Assembly (NCBI GenBank): GCA_002419025.1
Contig: DIFG01000040.1
Span: forward strand, 1 to 29,139
Direction: 5' to 3'
Length of the DNA: 29,139 bases
Source of the DNA: Deltaproteobacteria bacterium UBA5754
Lineage (GTDB): Bacteria; Desulfobacterota; Dissulfuribacteria; Dissulfuribacterales; UBA5754
Shown: piece after piece, positions 14,154 through 22,627 of the stretch
How the letters are laid out: each line of letters opens with the position of its first letter
Position numbering within the stretch: position 1 is the stretch's first letter
Translations under genes and position numbers: made by a program
The notes under the pieces: generated by a model
What the model was told of the DNA's origin: nothing
The model's input: the letters and a program-made list of their open reading frames with translations, nothing else
The model's database searches: none

Positions 14154-16916
14154 ATGGAACCGTGGTACAAGATCGCGACACCGCGCAAGGAAGTCCGCGA
14201 GGGCCGGTCGTTCAACCCGGATGAATTCGCCATCCACCTCGAGCAGGTCATCGCCAAGACTGCCCCGGAAGATTACCGGGAACCGGCCAAGTTTTTCAGC
14301 CGCACATGTTTTACCCGGGCGCTTCGTGAACACGCTGGCATGGTGCTGCGTCGGCTCTCCGGCGAGACGGTGAATACCGCACCGGTCATGACCCTGATTA
14401 CGCAATTTGGCGGTGGTAAAACCCATACACTCGCGGCGCTTTATCACTTGGCAACCAATGGGGAAAAAGCGGCGGAATACTCAGGTGTCGGAGAACTGCT
14501 TTCGGAAGCTGGCATCAAAACCGTGCCGGCGGCGCGTGTCGCGGCGTTTGTGGGCAATGCCTGGGACCCCCAGGATGGTCGGGAAACGCCCTGGATCGAT
14601 GTGGCATGGCAGCTTGCCGGGAACGAAGGGGTCAGGGAACTCGGCCCTGCGGCGAAGACAACACCGCCGGGGACCGAGGCCCTTGCCCGTGTTTTTCAAG
14701 CGGCGGGCGGACCGGTACTTCTGCTTTTCGACGAGGTTTTGAACTTTCTAAACCGCCATCGGGGTATGGCGGAGCAGTTCCATGCCTTCATTCAGAACCT
14801 GACTGTGGCCACCACCGGCACCACAAAGGGCGCGGCGGTTATCAGCCTGCCGCGCAGCCAGGTCGAGATGACCGACTGGGATATGCAGTGGCAGGACAAG
14901 ATCACGAAGGTCGTCCGCCGGGTGGCCAAAGACCTCATCGCGAACGATGAAACCGAGATCAGCGAAGTGGTGCGCCGCCGACTGTTTGAGGCAATCGGCA
15001 GCGAACGGGTTCGAAAAGCCGTCTGCAAGACATATGCGGACTGGTGCTTCGAACGTCGCGCCCAACTCCCGCCGGAATGGACGGCAGTGGACAGCGCCGC
15101 AACAGAGTCCAAGGCAAGAGAGTATCTGCGCGGTCGTTTTGAGGTTTGCTACCCATTTCATCCGGCTACCCTTTCTGTGTTCCAGCGCAAATGGCAGGCC
15201 CTTTCGCAGTATCAGCAGACCCGCGGGACCCTTGCCATGCTCGCGCAATGGATCTCCTGGGCATATCGCACAGGCTTCACTGAAGCCCGGCGAGAGCCGC
15301 TGATCACCCTTGGGTCAGCGCCTTTGGAAGTCCCGGAGTTTCGAAGTGTTGTGCTCGGACAGCTTGGCGAATCCCGGCTTGTGGCGGCCATCGATTCTGA
15401 CATTTCCGGAGCCCAGTCTCACGCCAGGTCGCTGGATGTGGATACAAGGGGCGCATTACGGAACATTCACCGACGCGTAGCGACAACCATTCTGTTTGAA
15501 TCATCAGGCGGACAGATTGACAAGGTGGCACACCTGCCGGAGCTGAGATTCGCCCTTGGGGAGCCCGAGGTCGATACTACATCCGTGGACACAGCGGCCT
15601 TTTCTCTCGAAGACAAGTCGTACTTTATCCGGCGGGTCGGTTCGGACGGTTTCAAGATCAGCCACCAGGCGACCATGAAGAAGGTGGTGAGCGACCGCCG
15701 GGCATCGCTGGACGAAGACACCGAAATCAGGCCGGCCATGCGGATACTCATCCAGAAAGAGTTTGACCGAGGGGCCAGCCTTCCGATTGTGCCCTTCCCG
15801 GCAGATGGGGCCTCCGTACAGGACACACCGAAACTCACACTCGTTGTGGTGGAGCCGGAATCAGAATGGACCGGGGCAGGCCCGCTGCGACAGCAGATTG
15901 CAGAATGGACCAGGCAGCGAGGAAAATCGCCGAGGCTTTACCCCGGATCGCTTGTGTGGTGCATAAGAAAGCCTGGGCGCGACTTCAGGGAAAAGGTGGA
16001 GTTGTGGCTCGCCTGGAAGCGGGTGGCCAAGGAGATCGCCGAGGGAACGCTCGGCGGGGACTTCGACCGTGCTGATCGGGCCGAACTTCAGGCCAAGGTA
16101 TCCGATGCTGAAGAGGCCGCCAAGGACGAGGTCTGGGGAGGATATCGATTTGTGGTCATCGCTGACCAGCAGGAGCCGGATGGTCTTAAGACCATCGACC
16201 TGGGGGCCGGGCATTCAAGCGGCAGTGAAACACTTTGCGGGCGCATAATCACCGCGCTGAAATCTCAAGCCCTGCTCAATGACTCCGTAGGGGCTGGCTA
16301 CATCGAGCGGAACTGGCCCCCGGCACTACGGGAATCAGGTGCCTGGCCGCTTTCAAGCCTCAGGCAAAGCTTCCTGAATGGATCGTTAACACGTCTTCTT
16401 GATCCGGACACGGTCCTCAGAAGCAAAATCGTCGAGTTCGTTTCAAGGGGTGACTTTGGGTTAGCCTCGGGCCTGAAACCTGATGGCAACTATGAACGCG
16501 TGCTCTTTAGAGAGTTTACTGATCCAGCGGATGTCACCTTTGAATCCGGTGTCTTCCTTCTTTTAAAGGCCAAGGCAATGGGGTTAAAGGTTACACTGGA
16601 ACCAACTCCTAGTGGCGGTGCAGGATCGGTTCCCACACCGGAACCAGCGCCGCCCCACGAGCCTGGATCGGAGCCCGAGCCGGAACCCACACCAGACCTT
16701 GGCACAAAGGCATTTCGGATTCATGGAGATGTCCCGCCCGAAATCTGGAACCGGCTTGGAACCAAGATTCTGCCCAAGCTGCGGAGTGGCACGGACCTTA
16801 AAATCGGTATTGATTTTTCAGTAACCATCGACCGGCAACTCGAAAGAACATTCGAAGCCGATCTCAAGCAGATACTCGAAGACCTCGGATTATCAGGACG
16901 AGTTCTGTTCGAGTAG
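14154..16916 (+). CDS. DUF499 AAA+ ATPase (COG1483 type)
   Basis: A 920-residue ATPase of the DUF499 family. The N-terminus KIATPRKEVREG and the P-loop QFGGGKTHTL (about residues 84-93) are characteristic, and Walker B is VLLLFDEVLNF (D193). A long middle region follows with no recognised catalytic motif. A Pro/Glu/Gly linker (about 817-850) precedes a compact C-terminal domain of about 70 residues. DUF499 and DUF1156 proteins are habitual neighbours in defence islands, where the ATPase is thought to work with the methylase and helicase as a motor or assembly factor; its exact step is unknown. It begins 13 nt after the TOPRIM gene with AGGAGAGGG upstream. It is the last substantial gene of the operon. 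Confidence 0.92.
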   Translation: MEPWYKIATPRKEVREGRSFNPDEFAIHLEQVIAKTAPEDYREPAKFFSRTCFTRALREHAGMVLRRLSGETVNTAPVMTLITQFGGGKTHTLAALYHLATNGEKAAEYSGVGELLSEAGIKTVPAARVAAFVGNAWDPQDGRETPWIDVAWQLAGNEGVRELGPAAKTTPPGTEALARVFQAAGGPVLLLFDEVLNFLNRHRGMAEQFHAFIQNLTVATTGTTKGAAVISLPRSQVEMTDWDMQWQDKITKVVRRVAKDLIANDETEISEVVRRRLFEAIGSERVRKAVCKTYADWCFERRAQLPPEWTAVDSAATESKAREYLRGRFEVCYPFHPATLSVFQRKWQALSQYQQTRGTLAMLAQWISWAYRTGFTEARREPLITLGSAPLEVPEFRSVVLGQLGESRLVAAIDSDISGAQSHARSLDVDTRGALRNIHRRVATTILFESSGGQIDKVAHLPELRFALGEPEVDTTSVDTAAFSLEDKSYFIRRVGSDGFKISHQATMKKVVSDRRASLDEDTEIRPAMRILIQKEFDRGASLPIVPFPADGASVQDTPKLTLVVVEPESEWTGAGPLRQQIAEWTRQRGKSPRLYPGSLVWCIRKPGRDFREKVELWLAWKRVAKEIAEGTLGGDFDRADRAELQAKVSDAEEAAKDEVWGGYRFVVIADQQEPDGLKTIDLGAGHSSGSETLCGRIITALKSQALLNDSVGAGYIERNWPPALRESGAWPLSSLRQSFLNGSLTRLLDPDTVLRSKIVEFVSRGDFGLASGLKPDGNYERVLFREFTDPADVTFESGVFLLLKAKAMGLKVTLEPTPSGGAGSVPTPEPAPPHEPGSEPEPEPTPDLGTKAFRIHGDVPPEIWNRLGTKILPKLRSGTDLKIGIDFSVTIDRQLERTFEADLKQILEDLGLSGRVLFE

Positions 16917-17077
16917 CGATGTGAAACTCGATGTGCGCCATACAGCGGGAAAAAGCCATGCGTGGATATGCCCTGAAAAACCTGCGGGCAAAAGATCAGT
17001 TTGAATGCCTTGGACACGGCCAGAACGCCCGCTGGCAAAAAGCCGCCAAGTGGCAAATGGGTAATGTCGATTGAATT

Positions 17078-17093
17078 GGATAGCGAGCTATCC
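17078..17093. repeat. Short perfect palindrome
   Basis: GGATAGC and GCTATCC surround GA, and the right arm meets the first base of the 38-bp repeat. It may be a protein-binding site or part of the repeat element's edge. Confidence 0.5.
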
Positions 17094-17200
17094 CGCAGAA
17101 CGGGGTTGATCTTTGCGACAGGTTTGCGACCTGGGAGAGGGCACTTTGGTGTAGCCCCTACGCCGCAGAACGGGGTTGATCTTTGCGACAGGTTTGCGAC
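17093..17200. repeat. Two exact 38-bp direct repeats with a 32-bp spacer
   Basis: The unit begins CCGCAGAACGGGG and ends TTTGCGACAGGTTTGCGAC. It occurs at 17093-17130 and 17163-17200 without a mismatch. Each copy ends in an internal tandem TTTGCGAC-AGG-TTTGCGAC. The spacer (17131-17162) is unrelated sequence. The dimensions resemble one CRISPR repeat-spacer-repeat, but there are only two units and no cas genes, and the internal tandem is unlike a CRISPR repeat. A decayed mobile-element end or binding-site array is more likely. Confidence 0.8.
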
Positions 17201-17365
17201 ACAACTTGACGCACACAACCTCACTGACCTTTCCATGATCCTCTTCTGCACCCGGAAGCCGCATGAATCCGTGAGCCGGCACCGAAGTGCTTGTTCCGTG
17301 CAGCGGGTAATCCCCATCCATGGCGGGGAAAATGTGGTCATGCGGCAACGAACATGGGAGCACTC

Positions 17366-19054
17366 ATGGACGCTATAGAACACACAACACCTCTCTGGGG
17401 GGCCCTTGGCGAGATCCTCGGGGTCCTTGCTGCGGCCCTTTTCATCGGAATGATCTTCGGGAGGTTTCGGCTCAGCGTCATAACTGGCTATCTTCTTGTC
17501 GGGGCCGTTCTCGGCCCTGGAGGGATAGGCCTGATTCGAAGTGAATTCGTACAGATCCTGTCCGAGTTAGGGGTTGTCCTCCTTCTTTTCACCATCGGTC
17601 TCGAGTTTTCCTGGAGGCGATTCAAGGCCTTTGGCGGCATCGCCTTCCTGGGAGGAGGGCTTCAGGTCGGCATCACCGCCCTCTTCGTGACCCTCGAGGC
17701 CGTGGGTTTCGGAAGGCCCTTTGATGCGGCGCTCCTTCTTGGAGGGGCTGTGGCCCTGAGTTCGACCGCTGTCGTCCTGCGTATCCTAATGACCCGGGGA
17801 GAAATGGACAGCTCCTCGGGAAGGGCAACGGTCGCCATCCTCCTCTTTCAGGACATGGCCGTTCTCATACTCCTGATCCTGGCCGAATCCCTGGAAAAGG
17901 GGGCGCAACTGCCTGTCATCAGCGCAAACCTCGTGACCGTGCTCGCCAAGGCCGGAGGTCTTGCCATCGGGCTTCGAATCATCACCCAGTTCGTCTATCC
18001 GAGGTTACTTCCCCACGCAGCGCGCAGGGGAGCGGGAGAACAGATCGTGATTCTTGCCATCGTCACCGCATTGGGAGGCGCCTTCTGTGCCCACATCCTC
18101 GGGATCTCCCCTACCCTCGGCGCGTTCCTTGCAGGGATGTTCCTCGGAGAATCCCCCTTGGCCCCACAGATGCGCGCTGATCTCATCCCTTACGAGGCCC
18201 TCTTCATCACACTTTTCTTTACCTCCATCGGCATGGTGGTGGACATAGGATGGATATGGGAAAACCTCTTTTTGACCATCTCCGTACTCGCAGACGTCAT
18301 CATCATCAAGGCGGCCATCGCTTTTGTAGTCGTCTACATCTTTCGGCGTTCGGTCTCCGTGGCATCCGCCGCCGGACTTTCCCTTGCCAACATCGGGGAA
18401 TTCGCATTCGTTCTTGGGGCCATCGGGCTCTCCAAGGGTAATATCGATGCGGACACCTTCCAGCTCCTCGTGAGTGTGGCGGTCGCGTCCATGATCCTCG
18501 CGCCGTATCTCATAGCAGCGGCATCACGATTTGCCGCCCCCCTTTCCGCCCGCATGGAGACGGAAGCCGCGGCATCCGGCATGCGCGGCCGGCCGCCTGC
18601 GGACCACATCCTGGTCGTTGGGTACGGACCTGTGGGAAGACGCGTCGTTGAGGCCCTCGAACTCATCGGGTCCGAGGTGCTCGTGATCGACCTCAACCCG
18701 CATGCCCTTACAGGAGGGCGATTCACCAGCACCGCTTTCCTGTTTGGAGACGCCCGCAGAAAGGAGATCCTTGAAACAGCGGGAATACGAAAGGCCCGGG
18801 CCCTTGTCGTCACCATACCCGACCCCCAGACCTCAAAACTCATCATCGCCCTGGCCCGGGACCTGGCCCCAGACCTCCTCATCGGAGCACGGGCGAATTA
18901 TCTCCTACATGTGGAGGACTTCATCAAGCTCGGTGCAGACTTTGTCGTGGACGGCGAGACAACGACAGGAGAGGAACTCTCGAGACGCCTCGTCATCGCG
19001 CTGGGCCTCCCGGCGGAGTACTCAACGGGAAGCGGGGAGTTCTGCAGGCTGTAA
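17366..19054 (+). CDS. Kef-type CPA2 monovalent cation:proton antiporter with RCK domain
   Basis: A 562-residue inner-membrane protein. The first ~390 residues form a CPA2 exchanger domain of about 12 hydrophobic helices. The C-terminal cytosolic part holds a TrkA-N/RCK nucleotide-binding domain starting at HILVVGYGPVGRRVVEAL (about residue 414), with the acidic strand end VLVIDLNPHAL. It probably exchanges K+ or Na+ for H+ under control of a bound nucleotide. The start at 17366 has GGGAG six nt upstream; the open frame extends back to 17291, but that extension lacks family character. It stands alone, convergent with the reductase gene, and is outside the defence operon. The exact ion cannot be read from the sequence. 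Confidence 0.92.
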   Translation: MDAIEHTTPLWGALGEILGVLAAALFIGMIFGRFRLSVITGYLLVGAVLGPGGIGLIRSEFVQILSELGVVLLLFTIGLEFSWRRFKAFGGIAFLGGGLQVGITALFVTLEAVGFGRPFDAALLLGGAVALSSTAVVLRILMTRGEMDSSSGRATVAILLFQDMAVLILLILAESLEKGAQLPVISANLVTVLAKAGGLAIGLRIITQFVYPRLLPHAARRGAGEQIVILAIVTALGGAFCAHILGISPTLGAFLAGMFLGESPLAPQMRADLIPYEALFITLFFTSIGMVVDIGWIWENLFLTISVLADVIIIKAAIAFVVVYIFRRSVSVASAAGLSLANIGEFAFVLGAIGLSKGNIDADTFQLLVSVAVASMILAPYLIAAASRFAAPLSARMETEAAASGMRGRPPADHILVVGYGPVGRRVVEALELIGSEVLVIDLNPHALTGGRFTSTAFLFGDARRKEILETAGIRKARALVVTIPDPQTSKLIIALARDLAPDLLIGARANYLLHVEDFIKLGADFVVDGETTTGEELSRRLVIALGLPAEYSTGSGEFCRL

Positions 19055-19092
19055 CCTCGCCAGATTCCCGGCAAACCAGGATTCCGACGAAC

Positions 19093-20280
19093 TTATCCGG
19101 GCATCATGCCGTCCGGACGGGATCCGCCGAACCCCGGCAGGACGCGAAGAAGTGTGCCTGGCAGAAGGGCCTTTCGAAAGACCTGCCGATAGGTCGCCCT
19201 TCCGGCGATCACATCCAGGTGATAGCCCATGATCCTCTCACCCATGGCCTCGAGCAGACGGTCGCTCACCCAGGGCATTCGGTACAGGAGAAAGGCGAGA
19301 CGGCGGGCCGGGCGGATCTCGCGGGAAAATTCCCGGCGAACGGCATCTTCGTAAAGGCTCGATGCAGCCGCATCCCCGGCGAGATGCCTCTCCATGGCGC
19401 ATGAAACACCCTCCGCCTGTCTCAGGGCATGGTAGATACCCTCGCCGGTGATGGGATCGCAAAGACCGGCGGCGTCACCAAGGAGAAACGCCCCGGAGGG
19501 GACGACACCCGCCGTCCCCGGAGGGCCGGTTGGAATGAGGTGCCCCTGTATGGACCTGACCTCGTACCCATGGGAGATGCCCTTTCTTGCGAGATATGCA
19601 TGGAGATATCGCCGCATCCCTGGGACCTTCCGGTCCGTGGAGAAGACACCGATGGAGAGGTGGTCGGCCTTGGGAAAGACCCAGCCGTACCCCCGGGGAA
19701 CGGCCCAGAAATCGAAATCCACGGTCATGCGGAATCGATCCAGATCCGTCCCGCGGCGGGGATGGACCTCGGCCTCGAGAGCAGGAACGGCCGTATTCGG
19801 GGACAGTCCCAGACACCTTCGCACCCTGCTCATGACCCCATCGGCCCCGGCGACACACCGCGCCGTGACGACCCCGCATCCGGTCTCCAGCCGGAAGCCG
19901 TCCATGGTCCTCTCTATGGATCCAACGGCACATCCTTCCCAAAAAAGCGCGCCCGCCTCACGGGCCTTCTCCACAAGGAAGTGGTCGAAGCGGTCCCGCA
20001 TGACCATACCGATCATGGGCTCCGGGACCTCAATGGCAAGTGGGGCGCAGCTCCTGAGACCGATCCGCGCCTTGACCGTCCAGTCCTCGACGATGCCGGA
20101 AAGATCAAAGGGCAAAAGGTCAATCGCCCGTCTCGTCAATCCACCACCGCAGGGCTTGTAGCGGGGGAATCGGGCCTTGTCCATGAGAAGGGTCTGGATC
20201 CCCTTCTTCGAAAGGAGATGGGCAAGGTACGCCCCAGCCGGCCCGGCCCCGCAGACGACCGCGTCAAAAGAGGGGGTCAC
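19093..20280 (-). CDS. Geranylgeranyl reductase-family FAD oxidoreductase
   Basis: A 395-residue flavoprotein. The N-terminal Rossmann motif is DAVVCGAGPAGAYLAHLL, the family motif FPRYKPCGGGL follows near residue 50, and the second FAD motif GDAAGLCDPITGEGIYHAL lies in the C-terminal half. Relatives hydrogenate isoprenoid chains on chlorophyll, archaeal lipids or quinones; the bacterial substrate is uncertain. The start is GTG at 20280, overlapping the hemG stop as GTGA and preceded by GGAAGG. An upstream ATG at 20367 lies inside hemG and is rejected. Its place as last gene of a heme operon suggests a membrane lipid, quinone or tetrapyrrole side-chain substrate, but this is only context. Confidence 0.88.
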   Translation of the reverse strand: MTPSFDAVVCGAGPAGAYLAHLLSKKGIQTLLMDKARFPRYKPCGGGLTRRAIDLLPFDLSGIVEDWTVKARIGLRSCAPLAIEVPEPMIGMVMRDRFDHFLVEKAREAGALFWEGCAVGSIERTMDGFRLETGCGVVTARCVAGADGVMSRVRRCLGLSPNTAVPALEAEVHPRRGTDLDRFRMTVDFDFWAVPRGYGWVFPKADHLSIGVFSTDRKVPGMRRYLHAYLARKGISHGYEVRSIQGHLIPTGPPGTAGVVPSGAFLLGDAAGLCDPITGEGIYHALRQAEGVSCAMERHLAGDAAASSLYEDAVRREFSREIRPARRLAFLLYRMPWVSDRLLEAMGERIMGYHLDVIAGRATYRQVFRKALLPGTLLRVLPGFGGSRPDGMMPG

Positions 20281-21647
20281 CTGCCGCCTTCCGCGATTTC
20301 CCCGGCGAGGCGCTCCGCATTGGCGACGCAGTCGTTGAAGCTCACACCGCCTACCCAGTTGCAGCAAACGGCAAGGCCTGGAAGCTGGTGAAGGGCATCA
20401 ACAAGCCCTCGCATGAGGTCACGATACCCCACCTCGTACTGGGGTATGGCCTCCTCCCAGCGGAAGATGCGAACGAACTCGGGACTTTTTTCGATGCCGA
20501 GAAGGGAGGAGAGTTCCTCCATGACGAGTTCGGTAAGGGACTCGTCCTTGAGACGGGCGAGTTCGGGGGCCCTCGCCCCTCCGACCAGGGTCCGTAAAAG
20601 GACGTAGCCCGCCGGGGCCCGCCCCGAAAAGATGGAGGAATCCCAGAGACATCCGAGGATCTTTCTTCCTTCGCACCTGGGGGCGAGAAATCCGAACCCG
20701 TCGAGCCTCCTACCGACAGATGCCTCCTTCATGCCGAAGCAGACCACGCTCACCGGGGGGTACGGGATGCGGGAGGCAATCTCGGTCACCTTGGGTGCGG
20801 CCTCCCGAAGAATGACCCCTGACTGACGGGCAGGGGCGGCAATGACCACATGGGTGGCCTCGACCGTTTCACCGCTTTTGAGGCCGACTTCCCAGCGTCC
20901 ACCGCTTCTGGAAGCGGAACACACCCGGGCATTCACCCGCAGGGCCGGGCCGAGGGCTGCGCAAAGGGCCTTGACGATCTCTTCCATGCCTCCGGCAAAG
21001 GAGTGAAGGGTCCCTCCGGGTCCTGCCCCCGGCCCCTTCTTCCCCTTCCTTTTGGCCTCCTTGCCCAGGTGGATCATGGCCCGTATGAGGCTCCCATAGT
21101 CCTGTTCCAGCTCGTGGATCCGGGGAAAACAACTGGCAAGGGAGAGCCTTTCCGGATCCCCGGCGTAGATCCCCGAGGCCATGGGGTCGATGAGGTACCG
21201 GAAGGCCTCCTTGCCAAGCCTTCTGCGCGCGAATGCCGCAAGGGATTCGTCCCGGTCCATGTCCCCTTTGGGGATCACGGTCTCAAGAAGGACCCGAAGC
21301 CTTCCCGAAAGGCTCAAAAGCGGAGAAGAAAGAAAGGCCCCAGGGCCATCCGGGAGCGTGGCGAGCCTGCCGCTTTTCACAACGAAACGCCTCCTGGCCT
21401 CATCATTGCTCCGGAGGGTCTCCAGACCGATGGCCCTGGCGAGTGAGACCGTGGAGGGCTTGTTGTCAAGAAAGCCGTTCACCCCGCGCTCACAGAGAAA
21501 ACCCTCCTCCCGCACGGTCCAGGCCTTTCCACCGGCCCTTCCGTCCGCCTCGAGGACGAGAACCTCCCACCCGGGCCTTTGATTTTTCAGGAACCAGGCA
21601 AAGGAAAGACCCGAAATCCCCGCGCCCACCACGACTACTCGAGCCAT
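20277..21647 (-). CDS. hemG: Protoporphyrinogen/coproporphyrinogen oxidase (HemG/HemY type)
   Basis: A 456-residue FAD enzyme that oxidises the porphyrinogen ring to the porphyrin. The FAD motif VVVVGAGISGLSFAWFL with LEADGRAGGK opens the protein, and the C-terminal family motif CNWVGGVSFNDCVANAERLA closes it. This is the HemY-like oxygen-dependent family, not the flavodoxin-like HemG of E. coli; naming of these genes varies. It overlaps hemH by 13 nt at its start and the reductase gene by 4 nt at its end. The classical family uses O2 as electron acceptor, which is notable beside a NirJ/AhbD-like gene and oxygen-defence proteins. Whether it uses proto- or coproporphyrinogen cannot be decided here. 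Confidence 0.92.
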   Translation of the reverse strand: MARVVVVGAGISGLSFAWFLKNQRPGWEVLVLEADGRAGGKAWTVREEGFLCERGVNGFLDNKPSTVSLARAIGLETLRSNDEARRRFVVKSGRLATLPDGPGAFLSSPLLSLSGRLRVLLETVIPKGDMDRDESLAAFARRRLGKEAFRYLIDPMASGIYAGDPERLSLASCFPRIHELEQDYGSLIRAMIHLGKEAKRKGKKGPGAGPGGTLHSFAGGMEEIVKALCAALGPALRVNARVCSASRSGGRWEVGLKSGETVEATHVVIAAPARQSGVILREAAPKVTEIASRIPYPPVSVVCFGMKEASVGRRLDGFGFLAPRCEGRKILGCLWDSSIFSGRAPAGYVLLRTLVGGARAPELARLKDESLTELVMEELSSLLGIEKSPEFVRIFRWEEAIPQYEVGYRDLMRGLVDALHQLPGLAVCCNWVGGVSFNDCVANAERLAGEIAEGGR

Positions 21648-22627
21648 TCGGCCTCCGTGAGCTCTTTATGCACGAGGCGGGCCAGGGCCTCGATGAAACG
21701 GGGACGGGTGTTGAGGGCGGGCGCCCTGACAAGCGTCCCGCCTTTCGCCCTCACCATGTCGCCAAAGAGCATGTCGATCTCATAGAGGGTCTCGATGTGA
21801 TCGGAGACGAAACTCACGGGAAGTACGAGGAACTTCCTCTTCCCGGACGCCAAAAGATCATGAAGCAGGCGGTCGGTCGCAGGCTCGAGCCACTTGACCG
21901 GCCCGCTCCGGCTCTGGAATGAAAGGACTCCATGAACCTCGATCCGCGCCTCGAGGGCCGCGATGGTTCGCTCGAGGTGTTGCACGTACGGGTCGCCCTC
22001 ATCGACCATCCTTTTGGGAAGGCTGTGGGCGCTGTAAACCAGGACGGCGTCTTCGGGAAGCCCACCGTGTTCGTCCCAGGGGCACCCCAGGAGACGGGTA
22101 AGGCCCTCGCTGACCGTCTCGGCCAAGGCATCCACATAGAGGGGATCGTCCGGGTAGGAATCGATCAAGCGGTATTCCATGCCCATGGCCCTCGCGGCCC
22201 GCACGAAATCGTCGATGGAAGAGCCGTTCGTGGCCCGGCTGTAGTGGGGATAAAGCGAGAGGGCAATGACGCGGCGCACCCCGAGGCGTGAGAGTTCAGC
22301 GAGTGCATCCGGCGTGCGTGGCCGCCAGTAGCGCATTCCGGAAAGACACCGGCAGGTCTTTTCGCCGAGGGATTGGAAAAGGGCCTTTTCCAGGGCCTGG
22401 GCCTGGGCCGCGGTGATATCGGCGAGCGGGCTTTTTCCGCCTATTTTTTCATAGGCAGCCCGGCTTTTGGGAGCGCGGCGGGAGGAGATGATCCAGGCGA
22501 TGACGGGTTGCAGAAAGGCCGGCCCCAGGCGAATGATCTCCCGGTCCGAGAAGAGATTGTGGAGAAAGGGCCGGACTGCAGAAAGGGAATCCGGCCCCCC
22601 CATGTTTAGGAGGACCACCCCAATCAT
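21635..22627 (-). CDS. hemH: Ferrochelatase
   Basis: A 330-residue enzyme that inserts Fe2+ into protoporphyrin or coproporphyrin. Family hallmarks are the N-terminus VVLLNMGGPDSL, the segment LYPHYSRATNGSS, the metal-site motif YSAHSLPKRMVDEGDPY with its invariant histidine, and SFQSRSGPVKWLEPATD. Its ATG overlaps the hemE stop as ATGA, and its end overlaps hemG, so the three enzymes are coupled in pathway order. Length matches bacterial ferrochelatases. Confidence 0.96.
   Translation of the reverse strand: MIGVVLLNMGGPDSLSAVRPFLHNLFSDREIIRLGPAFLQPVIAWIISSRRAPKSRAAYEKIGGKSPLADITAAQAQALEKALFQSLGEKTCRCLSGMRYWRPRTPDALAELSRLGVRRVIALSLYPHYSRATNGSSIDDFVRAARAMGMEYRLIDSYPDDPLYVDALAETVSEGLTRLLGCPWDEHGGLPEDAVLVYSAHSLPKRMVDEGDPYVQHLERTIAALEARIEVHGVLSFQSRSGPVKWLEPATDRLLHDLLASGKRKFLVLPVSFVSDHIETLYEIDMLFGDMVRAKGGTLVRAPALNTRPRFIEALARLVHKELTEAEWLE

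Larger units (their letters stand above)
16917..17365. other. Non-coding block after the defence operon
   Basis: There is no convincing gene here. Two small overlapping frames exist just after the DUF499 stop: GTG at 16921 to 17004 (27 codons) and ATG at 16931 to 17074 (47 codons). I recognise neither, and they may be remnants of a lost last gene. A palindrome at 17078-17093 and two 38-bp direct repeats follow. No clear terminator is visible. The region ends at the ribosome site of the antiporter gene. Confidence 0.45.

Noticed and set aside
17093..17200. A CRISPR mini-array (38-bp repeats, 32-bp spacer)
   Set aside because: Only two repeats and one spacer, no cas genes in the window, the repeat has an internal tandem duplication and neither end resembles a known CRISPR repeat. 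Reported as a direct repeat instead.
16721..17383. Minus-strand frame of 220 codons covering the 38-bp repeats
   Set aside because: It overlaps the 3' end of the DUF499 gene in antisense, its middle is the repeated sequence, and no domain is recognisable.
19429..20391. Long plus-strand frame of 320 codons
   Set aside because: It is antisense to the FAD reductase and the end of hemG, which have clear family motifs; a typical high-GC shadow frame.
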